DNA of 64,000 nucleotides from Actinomycetota bacterium (GTDB taxonomy: Bacteria > Actinomycetota > Aquicultoria > Subteraquimicrobiales > UBA9087): positions 103,876-167,875 of the forward strand of contig JASEEZ010000001.1 of the NCBI GenBank assembly GCA_030019215.1, given 5' to 3'. Below are positions 9,076 to 17,951 of this stretch, piece by piece; within the stretch, counting starts at the first letter, position 1, and each line of letters starts with the position of its first letter. Made by a program: the position numbers and the translations under genes. The notes under the pieces were generated by a model. The model was given only the letters and a program-made list of their open reading frames with translations. It was not told where the DNA came from and made no database searches.

Positions 9076-9738
9076 ATGGTCGCCTCAGCAAAGAAAAAGA
9101 GGGACAAGCAAGATTATGAAGTGCTTGAGCTCTTCGGCATCAGACTAAAGGTCAAAAATCCTCAGCTCGCCGATCTTTTAACTATGGAGGCCAAAGAAGC
9201 ACTCACATCCGACATCTCTGTTCTATCACAGAAGCTTCACGCGCCCGGTGAGGCCGTGGAGGAAATCATCGAAGAGGAGATACCGCTCATCTCGGAAATA
9301 GAATCTTACGACGACTACAGGCAAGCGATAAACACCGTAGGAGAGAAACTGGGATTCGATGTTGGGCTGGGAGGACTGTGGAAATCGCCCACGAACGTTT
9401 ATATCTTGATCAGAGCCATAAAAGAGGATCTTGAATTCGAGGAAGCAAAAAAATACGTCCGCGAGCTGGAAGGACAACAAAAAAAGCTAACCAACGAAAA
9501 TGTTGGCCTCTTCGTCGTGGGTAGCAATTTGGGCTGCGATATGTTTAAGGCAGCTATCCGGGGTCTAAACCTCTACAATAAAATGAGGGTCATCTCCTAC
9601 GAGAACCTCAATCAGATCCTACGGTTTAAGGAGAGTGGCTACCTGGGGCACAAGGAAGTGGCAACCCTAATGGTCCCTCTGGACAATGTGGATGTCGGAG
9701 AACTGATAAACGTGATAAAAGCCGTGGTCTCCTCTTAA
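9076..9738 (+). CDS. Hypothetical protein, 220 aa
   Basis: Clean ORF preceded by GGGGGGAAG; no family recognised. Confidence 0.6.
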   Translation: MVASAKKKRDKQDYEVLELFGIRLKVKNPQLADLLTMEAKEALTSDISVLSQKLHAPGEAVEEIIEEEIPLISEIESYDDYRQAINTVGEKLGFDVGLGGLWKSPTNVYILIRAIKEDLEFEEAKKYVRELEGQQKKLTNENVGLFVVGSNLGCDMFKAAIRGLNLYNKMRVISYENLNQILRFKESGYLGHKEVATLMVPLDNVDVGELINVIKAVVSS

Positions 9739-9744
9739 TTTCCT

Positions 9745-10272
9745 TCAATAACTGGCGAGTGTCTGTGCGATCATCTCGCCAAACCGTTCGGCGGCTTCCG
9801 GACCATTAGCGGTGATAATATTCTCATCCTTCTCGACACTATTACCAGTATAGTAAGCGCCACACGAGCCCACTTTCCCCGCCTCCGAGGGCCAGACGGT
9901 TACCCTTTTGCCAGCCAAAGCCCCCGCATTGGCCAGCGTTACCGGAGCAACACAGATCGCCCCCAAAATCTTGTTCTTCTCCATCGCCTGTTGAACAATT
10001 GAATGAGCGGTGGGATCGCCCCAAAACTCGGAAGCTCCCGATCCTCCAATGAAGATGACCGCATCAAAATCGTCCGGGGTCACTTCCTGCAGAAGGACAT
10101 CTGGTTTTACCTTGAGACCAAACATTCCCGTGGCGGTTGAAGTCACCGACGAAGCCACGGTTACAGAAGCTCCCTTCCCCGTCAAAATGCTTCGAGGTTT
10201 CTGGTACTCCTCATCCCGAAAATTCCTGCTGGCTATCACGATCAATACCCGCTTGTCAGATAAATCCACCAT
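9745..10272 (-). CDS. DJ-1/PfpI family protein
   Basis: VLIVIASRNFRDEEYQKPR...DAVIFIGGSGASEFWGD...GAICVAPVTLANAGALAGKRVTVWPSE. Confidence 0.88.
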   Translation of the reverse strand: MVDLSDKRVLIVIASRNFRDEEYQKPRSILTGKGASVTVASSVTSTATGMFGLKVKPDVLLQEVTPDDFDAVIFIGGSGASEFWGDPTAHSIVQQAMEKNKILGAICVAPVTLANAGALAGKRVTVWPSEAGKVGSCGAYYTGNSVEKDENIITANGPEAAERFGEMIAQTLASY

Positions 10273-10387
10273 TGTAACTCACCCCTTCTTATCTTAACTC
10301 CATCCCTTCCATGATTCAACTTTAAAAAAATCGCTATTTGTAAATTATTTCCTTGATTTCACTGAGAAAGAGGGGTTAAATTAAAGT

Positions 10388-10443
10388 TGTCCCGAGAAGG
10401 AAGGAGAAACTTCGAAAGAAGGCACTTCAACCTACTCGGGACA
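10388..10443. other. Long-range inverted repeat / possible structured RNA
   Basis: TGTCCCGAG ... CTCGGGACA, 9-bp perfect closing stem. Confidence 0.35.
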
Positions 10444-10852
10444 TTTCTTTCTTTGGTTCTTCTCCATTTTTAGCGGGTAAACTTTTAATCTTGTTCTTTT
10501 CTCAAAAGAGCTACGCATTAAAGGGTTCGAGGGGTCGAGGATTCAAGGATTCGAGTGTTGTATTTTTTAACCCTTCGAATCCCTCAGGGTTACCTTGAGT
10601 TTATCGAAAGGTAAGATTTTCACTTGACCCCTTGATCCCTGGAATCCCGTATAGGGACGTTGTCCCCACGGGACTTTACGTCCCTGAATCCTAAAGTTCT
10701 CTTCGCGCCTTACTACACCGATGGTAGGGTGATTTCTACCCACTATTTTTGGAGAAGAGCTTTATTTTTATAGCTTTGGGTTCAACCAAATAGCTCAAAA
10801 TGCCGATAAGATTAATGGAAGGAAATCCGAGAGTTTTGGCGAAGTAAAAAGT

Positions 10853-10930
10853 GACCCGAGAATTTGAGCCGACTCCGCCGAGAAGATCTCGGAAAAGTTA
10901 CCGCAGGCCATTAATCTCGGGTCTTTTTTT
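10853..10930 (+). ncRNA. Candidate structured RNA ending in a U-tract (nested hairpins)
   Basis: GACCCGAG...CCGAGAAGATCTCGG...CTCGGGTCTTTTTTT: outer 8-bp stem, inner 5-bp stem, 7-T tail. Confidence 0.4.
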
Positions 10931-10981
10931 GCCGGCAGTAAATAGCCGCCAGCTATCTGCCATCAGCCATCAGCTAAATGG

Positions 10982-11055
10982 TGGCGCATGCGGGAGTCGA
11001 ACCCGCGATCTCCGCCTTGAGAGGGCGGTGTCCTAGGCCACTAGACGAATGCGCC
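10982..11055 (-). tRNA. tRNA-Glu (anticodon CTC)
   Basis: GGCGCATTCGTCTAGTGGCCTAGGACACCGCCCTCTCAAGGCGGAGATCGCGGGTTCGACTCCCGCATGCGCC; anticodon stem CCGCC/GGCGG. Confidence 0.92.
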
Positions 11056-11087
11056 ACAAAATTTTTGGAACAAAAATTTTGAGTTCT

Positions 11088-11741
11088 CTACTTTTTATTT
11101 TCGCCTGAAAGTATCCTTCTTATGGATTCTGCCTTCTTTCTGCCAACTCCTTCAACGCATTGTAAATCGTCCTCGGAGGCATAGACTACCTTCTCAATGC
11201 CGCCAAAATGCGATAGTAAAACTCTAGCGAGTTGAGGTCCTATTCCGGGAAAGGCCTCTAGAATGTGTACCTGCTGTTCAAGCGTATTCTTTGCCTTTTT
11301 CTTGGCGTGTAAGGAAACGTAATGCTTTAGACCCGATTGCTCTTGTTTTGCAATTACACGCAGAAAACCTGCAGTATCTGTTGAATCTTTGGTAAAAAGT
11401 ACGGGAATTCCGCGGACAACTGCAATGAGAGCAAGTGCGCCTCTAATAGCATCAGGGTGTATCTTTCTTCTACCGTATAGCAAATATCCTTCAATAATAA
11501 ATAAAGGTTTTTCGTAGCTCTCTTTGAGATCGACAATCTGTTTAAATAATCGCTTTTTTATTATAGAGCTCAAAAAATCATCTGCAGTCTTTCTCTCTAC
11601 AGCGACTCTATCACTCAATATATAATCCCCAACCTCAAGTTCTTGAACAACCAGGGAAACTCTGCCATTTCTTAAGAGATCAGGGATTCCTGACCGCTCT
11701 TCTCCATAATCTGCGTAGATAACAAGCTCTGACTGGTCCAA
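11088..11741 (-). CDS. XPF/ERCC4-type nuclease with C-terminal HhH2 domain (archaeal Hef/XPF-like)
   Basis: GDYILSDRVAVERKTADDFLSSI (ERK-xxx-D nuclease motif), FPGIGPQLARVLLSHFGG and VEGVGRKKAESI helix-hairpin-helix motifs. Confidence 0.85.
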   Translation of the reverse strand: MDQSELVIYADYGEERSGIPDLLRNGRVSLVVQELEVGDYILSDRVAVERKTADDFLSSIIKKRLFKQIVDLKESYEKPLFIIEGYLLYGRRKIHPDAIRGALALIAVVRGIPVLFTKDSTDTAGFLRVIAKQEQSGLKHYVSLHAKKKAKNTLEQQVHILEAFPGIGPQLARVLLSHFGGIEKVVYASEDDLQCVEGVGRKKAESIRRILSGENKK

Positions 11742-11769
11742 ATAATTCCCTCACAAACTCTAATAAAGT

Positions 11770-11795
11770 CAAAATTTTTCCTTCGGAAAAATTTT
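11770..11795 (-). terminator. A/T-rich hairpin downstream of tRNA-Gln
   Basis: AAAATTTTTCCTTCGGAAAAATTTT. Confidence 0.6.
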
Positions 11796-11796
11796 G

Positions 11797-11870
11797 TGGC
11801 TGGGGAGGAAGGATTCGAACCCTCGCGCCAGGATCCAGAGTCCTGTGTCCTACCACTAGACGACTCCCCA
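11797..11870 (-). tRNA. tRNA-Gln (anticodon CTG), CCA encoded
   Basis: TGGGGAGTCGTCTAGTGGTAGGACACAGGACTCTGGATCCTGGCGCGAGGGTTCGAATCCTTCCTCCCCAGCCA; anticodon loop CTCTGGA. Confidence 0.92.
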
Positions 11871-11946
11871 CTTAAACCTTGGTCAATCCCCGTCCTCAAA
11901 GATGATAACACACAAAAAATCCTGTGGACAAGGATAACGTCTGACT

Positions 11947-13419
11947 CTAACCGATCTTGTCCGAAATCAAATTTCGGGCCTTCTTCAGCCTCTGCAGGGT
12001 CTGCTCTCTTCCCAGCAATTCAATGGATTCAAACAGGGGTGGACTAACCGTCTTGCCGGTCACAGCGACTCGAACTGGCTGAAGAGCTTTGGCCGGTTTG
12101 AGGGAAAGTTCCTCGCACATCCCCCGCAAGGCCCTCTCTATCCCGTCCTTCCGAAACCCGGGCAAGCTTGCCAATTTCTCCTCGGCCAGAGCCAAAACCC
12201 TTAGCGCCTCGTCGCTCTTCAGAACCCTTTCAACCGCCTGTGGGTCCAGTTTCACTTCCCCAAAGAGAAAATCAGTAAGAGTCACTACGTCCCCCAAGAC
12301 CTTCATTCTATCTCGGATTGACACAACCACTCTCTCCAACCATGACAGCTCCTCCGCATCGGGAAAATCCTTGATCAAACCCGCCTCTCGCAGGAAGGGA
12401 ACTATCCTTAGCGTCAACTCCTTGAGAGGAATCTGGCGGATGTAGTGGCCATTCATCCATTCTAACTTCGCCGGGTCCCAGATGGCCGGGCTCCGCGAAA
12501 CATTGCCAAGGGAAAACTTTTCTATCAGTTCCTCGCCCGTGAACAGGGTCGTCTTCTCATCGTAGGACCACCCCAAGAGAGCGAGATAATTGAGGATTGC
12601 CTCGGGCAGGTAGCCATTCCTGCGATACTCCTCGACAGAGGTGGCACCGTGACGCTTACTCAAAGGCTTTCTATCCGGCCCCAGAATCATCGGGAGATGG
12701 GCAAAGTCCGGGATGGGAAAACCGAGAGCCTGATAGAGAAGGATCTGTTTCGGGGTGTTTGGCAGATGATCCTCTCCTCTGATAACGTGTGATATCCTCA
12801 TCGCATTGTCGTCAACGACCACGGCAAAGTTATAGGTGGGAAAGCCATCGGCGCGGAGTAGGATGAAATCATCAATCAATCTATTCTCGAACCTCGTCTC
12901 GCCCTTAATGAGGTCGTTTGCAACCGTTGTCCCCTCTCGAGGGCAGGCAAATCGAATTGCCGGTCTGCGCCCCTCCTTCTCAAACTCGTCTCTTTCCCGC
13001 GCGGTCAGTTCACGACAACGACCGTCGTATCCGGGGGTGCGACCCTCCTTCAAAGCAACCCGCCGTCTCGATTTCAACTCATCAGGAGTACAGTAACAAC
13101 AATAGGTCTTCTTTTGAGCGAGCAAGCGCTGAGCGGTCTCTTCGTAAAGAGAAAGTCGCTCCGTCTGGCGATAGGGCCCAAAATCCCCTCCCGTCTCAGG
13201 GCCCTCGTCCCACTCCAAGCCCAACCAGTGCATGGAAGAGACGATAGCCTGAATTGCCTCCTCCGTTGAACGGCTGCGATCAGTGTCCTCTATCCTGAGG
13301 ATGAACGCTCCTCCCTTTTGCCTGGCAAAAAGCCAGTTGTAAAGTGCAGTCCTGGCTCCTCCAATATGCAGAAAACCAGTGGGACTGGGAGCAAAACGCA
13401 CCCGCACTCTTTCAGCCAT
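11947..13419 (-). CDS. gltX: Glutamyl-tRNA synthetase
   Basis: VRFAPSPTGFLHIGGARTALYNWLFARQ; PLSKRHGATSVEEYR. Confidence 0.97.
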   Translation of the reverse strand: MAERVRVRFAPSPTGFLHIGGARTALYNWLFARQKGGAFILRIEDTDRSRSTEEAIQAIVSSMHWLGLEWDEGPETGGDFGPYRQTERLSLYEETAQRLLAQKKTYCCYCTPDELKSRRRVALKEGRTPGYDGRCRELTARERDEFEKEGRRPAIRFACPREGTTVANDLIKGETRFENRLIDDFILLRADGFPTYNFAVVVDDNAMRISHVIRGEDHLPNTPKQILLYQALGFPIPDFAHLPMILGPDRKPLSKRHGATSVEEYRRNGYLPEAILNYLALLGWSYDEKTTLFTGEELIEKFSLGNVSRSPAIWDPAKLEWMNGHYIRQIPLKELTLRIVPFLREAGLIKDFPDAEELSWLERVVVSIRDRMKVLGDVVTLTDFLFGEVKLDPQAVERVLKSDEALRVLALAEEKLASLPGFRKDGIERALRGMCEELSLKPAKALQPVRVAVTGKTVSPPLFESIELLGREQTLQRLKKARNLISDKIG

Positions 13420-13487
13420 AAAACTCCCCCAAAATAAAAATGCCCAACCGGGACTTGATGAACCATTGGGTTAGTAGGAGGAAACCT

Positions 13488-13829
13488 TTAAATATCCAGT
13501 TCCCTACCGTAGTCGTCGGCCAACCGGCTGATATCATCCTCAATGGAATAACCATAGGCAATTTCCAAAACCCTGCCCTTCTTACCGGTTGAGATTATGC
13601 GATGAACCTGACCAGCGGGGATGAGAAATTCCTCGCCCCGCTTGGCATCGTGAATTTCATCCCCTATTTGGACCCTCACTCCATTATCGAGAACAACCCA
13701 GGTGTCGGTCCTCAGATTGTGCCAGTGCAAGCTGGTCTCCTGATTGGGCTCGATGGTAATAAGCTTCACCGTACACACCTTGTTGAGGGCATATACCTTG
13801 TAATGCCCCCAAGGTTTGTCCATCCTCAT
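13488..13829 (-). CDS. Cupin, type II phosphomannose isomerase-like
   Basis: DKPWGHYKVYALN...SLHWHNLRTDTWVVL...EEFLIPAGQVHRI. Confidence 0.8.
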   Translation of the reverse strand: MRMDKPWGHYKVYALNKVCTVKLITIEPNQETSLHWHNLRTDTWVVLDNGVRVQIGDEIHDAKRGEEFLIPAGQVHRIISTGKKGRVLEIAYGYSIEDDISRLADDYGRELDI

Positions 13830-13932
13830 TCACTCAACACCCGAGTCTACCTCACAAATAGGGTCTCTAAACCATTTATATAACGCCATGGTTCTTTTGT
13901 AAAGTCTCAGGGAATAATTCGGACAGCCCTCT

Positions 13933-14397
13933 TTAACTCATGGTCTTCAAGAGATTCACCATCTCCATAGAGGACATGGCCGCCTGCCATCCCTTATTGC
14001 CAGATTTGGTGCCTGCCCGCTCCACCGCTTGTTCGATGGTGTCGGCGGTGATGATGCCAAAGGCAGTGGGCACGCCGGTATCCAGATTTATCTTGGCGAC
14101 TCCCTTGGCAGCCTCGCTACAGATGTACTCAAAGTGGGGTGTTCCTCCCCTCAATATCACCCCGAGGCAGATGAGGCCATCATATTTCTTGGACTCGGCC
14201 ATCTTCTTCGCCACCAGGGGCATTTCAAAGGAACCTGGAACCCAGGCGACATTGATGTTCTCCTCGGAAGCTTCGTGACGCCTGAGGGCATCCAGCGCTC
14301 CCTCCAAAAGTCTGGTGCTCAAGAACTCGTTGAATCGACTGACGACGATTCCAAACTTGAATCCCTTGGCGGTTAACTTTCCCTCATAAATCTTCAT
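13933..14397 (-). CDS. ribH: 6,7-dimethyl-8-ribityllumazine synthase
   Basis: [11 protein letters not shown]...[16 protein letters not shown]...[14 protein letters not shown]; rib operon context. Confidence 0.96.
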   Translation of the reverse strand: MKIYEGKLTAKGFKFGIVVSRFNEFLSTRLLEGALDALRRHEASEENINVAWVPGSFEMPLVAKKMAESKKYDGLICLGVILRGGTPHFEYICSEAAKGVAKINLDTGVPTAFGIITADTIEQAVERAGTKSGNKGWQAAMSSMEMVNLLKTMS

Positions 14398-14415
14398 TCC
14401 ATCTCCTTTCGGCGA

Positions 14416-15636
14416 TTATGACTCCTCCCATTCCAGCAAATGGGCAAGTTTTTCCCTTTTCGCCCGCAAGTAATCGATATTTTGAGAAGTCGGCTTGACC
14501 TCCAATGGAACTCTCTCTACAACCTTCAAGCCATAGCCCTCCAATCCAACAATTTTTGCCGGATTATTGGTCATCAGACGCATCGATGACAGACCCAAGT
14601 CAACCAAAATCTGGGCTCCAATGCCGTAATCTCTGAGGTCGGCTGGGAAACCCAGTTCCTCATTGGCCTCTACCGTATCCCTCCCTTCCTCCTGTAATTC
14701 GTAGGCTCTAAGCTTATTCAGAAAACCGATACCCCTTCCTTCCTGACCCAAGATGTAGAGGAAAACCCCCTTTCCCTCCTCGGCAATTCTTTTCAAGGCC
14801 TCCTCAAGTTGCGTTCCACAGTCACACCGGAGGGAGTGAAAGACGTCCCCCGTCAAACATTCGGAGTGGACTCTGACCAGAACATTCCTCTTTCCCTTGA
14901 CTTCCCCCTTGATTAGAACGAGGTGATGCCTGCCATCCAAGATGCTTTCATATCCAACGGCCTTGAACTCTCCATAGGGAGTGGGGAGATCGACCTCGGC
15001 GACTCGTCTGACCAGCTTTTCAGTGCGCCGACGATAGCGAATCAGATCGGCCACGGTCATCATCTTGAGACCAAATCTCTTGGCCACCTTCTTCAGTTCA
15101 GGAACACGAGCCATCGTTCCATCTTCGTTCATGATTTCGCAGATAACACCCGCCTGGAAGAGACCGGCCTGCTTGGCCAGATCGATGGCGGCCTCCGTAT
15201 GTCCGGCCCGTTCCAAAACTCCCCCTTTCTTCGCCCTCAGGGGAAAAACGTGTCCGGGCATGGAAATGTCCTCGGGTTTGGTCTGGGAATCCACCACCGC
15301 TAAAATGGTGGCCGCTCGATCGTGAGCAGAAATCCCCGTGGTTATCTTGTGCTTGGCTCCAATGGAAACCGCGAAGGCCGTCTCATGCTCGGAGGTATTG
15401 GTGGAAACCATGACCGGTATTCTGAGCTCATCCAACCTCTCGGGGGAGCAGGGCATGCAAATGAGCCCCCTTCCATACTTGGACATGAAATTGATTGCTT
15501 CAGGGGTTACTTTCTCCGCAGCCATCACGAAGTCGCCCTCGTTTTCTCTGTCCTCATTGTCGACGACGATGACCATCCTCCCACATCTTATCTCTTCTAT
15601 TGCTTCCTCGATGGAGCTAAAAGGCACTACAACCAC
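14416..15636 (-). CDS. ribBA: Bifunctional DHBP synthase / GTP cyclohydrolase II
   Basis: [57 protein letters not shown]. Confidence 0.96.
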   Translation of the reverse strand: MVVVPFSSIEEAIEEIRCGRMVIVVDNEDRENEGDFVMAAEKVTPEAINFMSKYGRGLICMPCSPERLDELRIPVMVSTNTSEHETAFAVSIGAKHKITTGISAHDRAATILAVVDSQTKPEDISMPGHVFPLRAKKGGVLERAGHTEAAIDLAKQAGLFQAGVICEIMNEDGTMARVPELKKVAKRFGLKMMTVADLIRYRRRTEKLVRRVAEVDLPTPYGEFKAVGYESILDGRHHLVLIKGEVKGKRNVLVRVHSECLTGDVFHSLRCDCGTQLEEALKRIAEEGKGVFLYILGQEGRGIGFLNKLRAYELQEEGRDTVEANEELGFPADLRDYGIGAQILVDLGLSSMRLMTNNPAKIVGLEGYGLKVVERVPLEVKPTSQNIDYLRAKREKLAHLLEWEES

Positions 15637-15639
15637 CTC

Positions 15640-16284
15640 TTAAATGAAGCCGTGTTCTCGGAGTTTGCTTAAAGTCAAATTTGAGCTTACACCGCTCGCA
15701 GTCAAAATTTTTTCGACGTACTTGCCTATGATATCCACCTCTATATTGACCCTCGCTCCTTTATCCTTAAACCCCAGGGTTGTTACCTTCGCCGTATGGG
15801 GGATTATAAAGACCGTAAAAGCCAAGCTCAGAACATCAACAATGGTCAAACTTATTCCATCCACAGCCACGGACCCTTGGGGAACTAGATAGCGAGCAAT
15901 GTTGGGGGACATCTCTATCCTTAAAAGAATTGCGTTCCCCTTCCTGGCCCTACTCGAAATCCTCCCTACACCATCTGTATGTGCGGTGACCAGGTGTCCT
16001 CCAAGCCGATCAGAAAATCTCAACGCCCTTTCAAGATTAACCATGTCCCCGGCCTTCAGTTCGCCCAAGTTTGTCCTATCCAAAGTCTCGGGCATAACAT
16101 CCGCCTTGAAACAGCTACCCCGCCTGTCAACAACGGTTAAACAAACTCCATTGACGGCTATGGAGTCACCAACCTCTAGCGCTTCGGTCACCTTTGGGGC
16201 CAAAACCTGGAGCTCGCAAGCCCCCCCACTCCTTTTCAGGGCTTGAACTCCCCCAAGCTCTTCAATGATGCCCGTGAACATCAA
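15640..16284 (-). CDS. ribE: Riboflavin synthase alpha chain
   Basis: MFTGIIEELGGV; SIAVNGVCLTV; LGGHLVTAHTDGVG. Confidence 0.96.
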   Translation of the reverse strand: MMFTGIIEELGGVQALKRSGGACELQVLAPKVTEALEVGDSIAVNGVCLTVVDRRGSCFKADVMPETLDRTNLGELKAGDMVNLERALRFSDRLGGHLVTAHTDGVGRISSRARKGNAILLRIEMSPNIARYLVPQGSVAVDGISLTIVDVLSLAFTVFIIPHTAKVTTLGFKDKGARVNIEVDIIGKYVEKILTASGVSSNLTLSKLREHGFI

Positions 16285-16291
16285 ACCCTCC

Positions 16292-17416
16292 TCAACGATT
16301 TCCTATTGTCTCTGATCTTTTCGTCGGGTAGGCTTCGATCATCAAATCAGCGCCCACCCTTTCCACGCTGGCTATTTCAAAATCAGGATTTGAGGTGCAG
16401 TGATTCCATTCCATAAAATCCAGCGCTCCTTCTCCGATCAAAACCTTTGGAGCTATAAAAAATAGGAACTTGTCAACCAAACCCGCCTCGAGCATGGATG
16501 TGTTCAAGCACGCTCCACCCTCAAGAATCACGCTGCTTATCCTTCTCCTGCCCAGCTCGTCCATGAGCTCGAACAGATCAACCCCCGACACGTCGGGGGA
16601 ACCTAAAATGAGCACCTCTACACCCGCCGCTCGCAGAACCTCTGCGGTGTTTTCGGGAACTTCCCTGGTCGTTGCCAGGATCGTGGGCACCTGTCGCGCT
16701 GTCTTCACCACATTCGCTCCCAGGGGTATAGAAGCCCCGGTGCTCACAATGAGCCGAATGGGATTCTTCCCCTCCACCATCCTCACGGTAAGCTCCGGGT
16801 CATCCGCCAGAACAGTCCCGGATCCGACCATTACAGCATCAAACTGGCTCCTCAAACTATGAACCCTCGCTTGTGCCTCCTGGCCAGTTATAATCGTTCT
16901 TCGCCCCCTCTTCTCGGCTATCTTCCCATTCAAACTCATGGCGACCTTCATGAGCACAAATGGCCTTCCGGTGAGAACATACTTAATATAGACCTCATTT
17001 TGCTTCCTCACCTCACCCTCCAAAACCCCGCTCGCAACCTCTACTCCCGCTTTCTCAAGCTCCTCGATTCCCCTTCCGGAAACTTTCGGGTTGGGATCGA
17101 CCATTCCAATGATCGCCTCGGAGATGCCAGCCTCTATCAAGGCTTTTGTGCAGGGAGGTGTTCTTCCTTGAATGCAGCAGGGTTCAAGAGTTACATAAAG
17201 GTTAGCACCCCGCACATCTCCCGCATCCATCAAAGCATTGATCTCGGCATGGGGACCTCCTACCTTTTCGTGATAGCCCTCGCCGATGATTTCCCCATCC
17301 CTGACCAGCACAGCGCCGACAAGAGGATTGGGGTTGGTCTTTCCCCGACCACCCTCAGCCAATTCAATTGCCCTGCGCATAAATTTCTCGCAAATCATGA
17401 CCCCAACCTCGCCCAA
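16292..17416 (-). CDS. ribD: Bifunctional riboflavin deaminase/reductase
   Basis: GRTNPNPLVGAVLV-like start, GGPHAEINAL, EPCCIQGRTPPCTKAL. Confidence 0.95.
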   Translation of the reverse strand: MGEVGVMICEKFMRRAIELAEGGRGKTNPNPLVGAVLVRDGEIIGEGYHEKVGGPHAEINALMDAGDVRGANLYVTLEPCCIQGRTPPCTKALIEAGISEAIIGMVDPNPKVSGRGIEELEKAGVEVASGVLEGEVRKQNEVYIKYVLTGRPFVLMKVAMSLNGKIAEKRGRRTIITGQEAQARVHSLRSQFDAVMVGSGTVLADDPELTVRMVEGKNPIRLIVSTGASIPLGANVVKTARQVPTILATTREVPENTAEVLRAAGVEVLILGSPDVSGVDLFELMDELGRRRISSVILEGGACLNTSMLEAGLVDKFLFFIAPKVLIGEGALDFMEWNHCTSNPDFEIASVERVGADLMIEAYPTKRSETIGNR

Positions 17417-17434
17417 TAGTTCAACGCCCCAAGT

Positions 17435-17671
17435 GGACTGTTAGCAAGTTTGGTTTACACCCCACCGTTGGCGAAGTGAGGACCAAGTGTCGAGAAGACC
17501 GTGTCAGAGCCCCGCCAATAAAACCCTTGAACCATCAAAGGATTCAGCGCGGGGCGAGACCCGAGCGGCGGCTAAGGGATAAGTCTTGATTAAACTATAA
17601 ATGAGGCCGACCGCGTGTCTTCGAGACATTTGAGTCCAAACTATGTGTCAACTTATTTTTGTTAATAATCC
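17435..17671. repeat. MITE-like element, copy B, between ribD and the FMN riboswitch
   Basis: GGACTGTTAGCAAGTTTGGTTTACACCCCACCGTTGGCGAAGTGAGGACC...GCGGGGCGAGACCCGAGCGGC...GTGTCAACTTATTTTTGTTAATAATCC; matches copy A at both ends and in the interior. Confidence 0.65.
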
Positions 17672-17673
17672 AC

Positions 17674-17720
17674 CAAAAAAAACAAAGGAAAAAGCTAAGG
17701 GAGGAAGTCCTTAGCTTTTC
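17674..17720 (-). terminator. Intrinsic terminator of the FMN riboswitch expression platform
   Basis: Minus strand AAAGCTAAGGACTTCCTCCCTTAGCTTTTTCCTTTGTTTTTTTT. Confidence 0.8.
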
Positions 17721-17727
17721 GCCGGTT

Positions 17728-17882
17728 AACTTTCTCCCATCCAGACTATACTGTCGGCTCTGGAACTTTCCCAGATCAACCCCCGACACGTCGGGGGCTC
17801 GCGGACTTTTCCTCGACTAATTCGGGATTCACCGCCGGTCAGGAATTCCCCCGATATATCGGGGGTCACCTTGCCCCGAAAG
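17728..17882 (-). promoter_or_regulatory. FMN (RFN) riboswitch aptamer upstream of ribD
   Basis: Minus strand TTTCGGGGCAAGGTGA...GAATTCCTGACCGGCGGTGA...AAAGTCCGCGAGCC...TAGTCTGGATGGGAGAAAG. Confidence 0.95.
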
Positions 17883-17951
17883 TTTCTCTATGCTTTTATG
17901 TTGTTTTATTTTAGCAAAATCCCCCAGGCTAAGCAACCATACCAAAAGCAG

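Noticed and set aside
11672-11911. 79-aa and 63-aa minus-strand ORFs
   Set aside because: Read through tRNA-Gln; artefacts.
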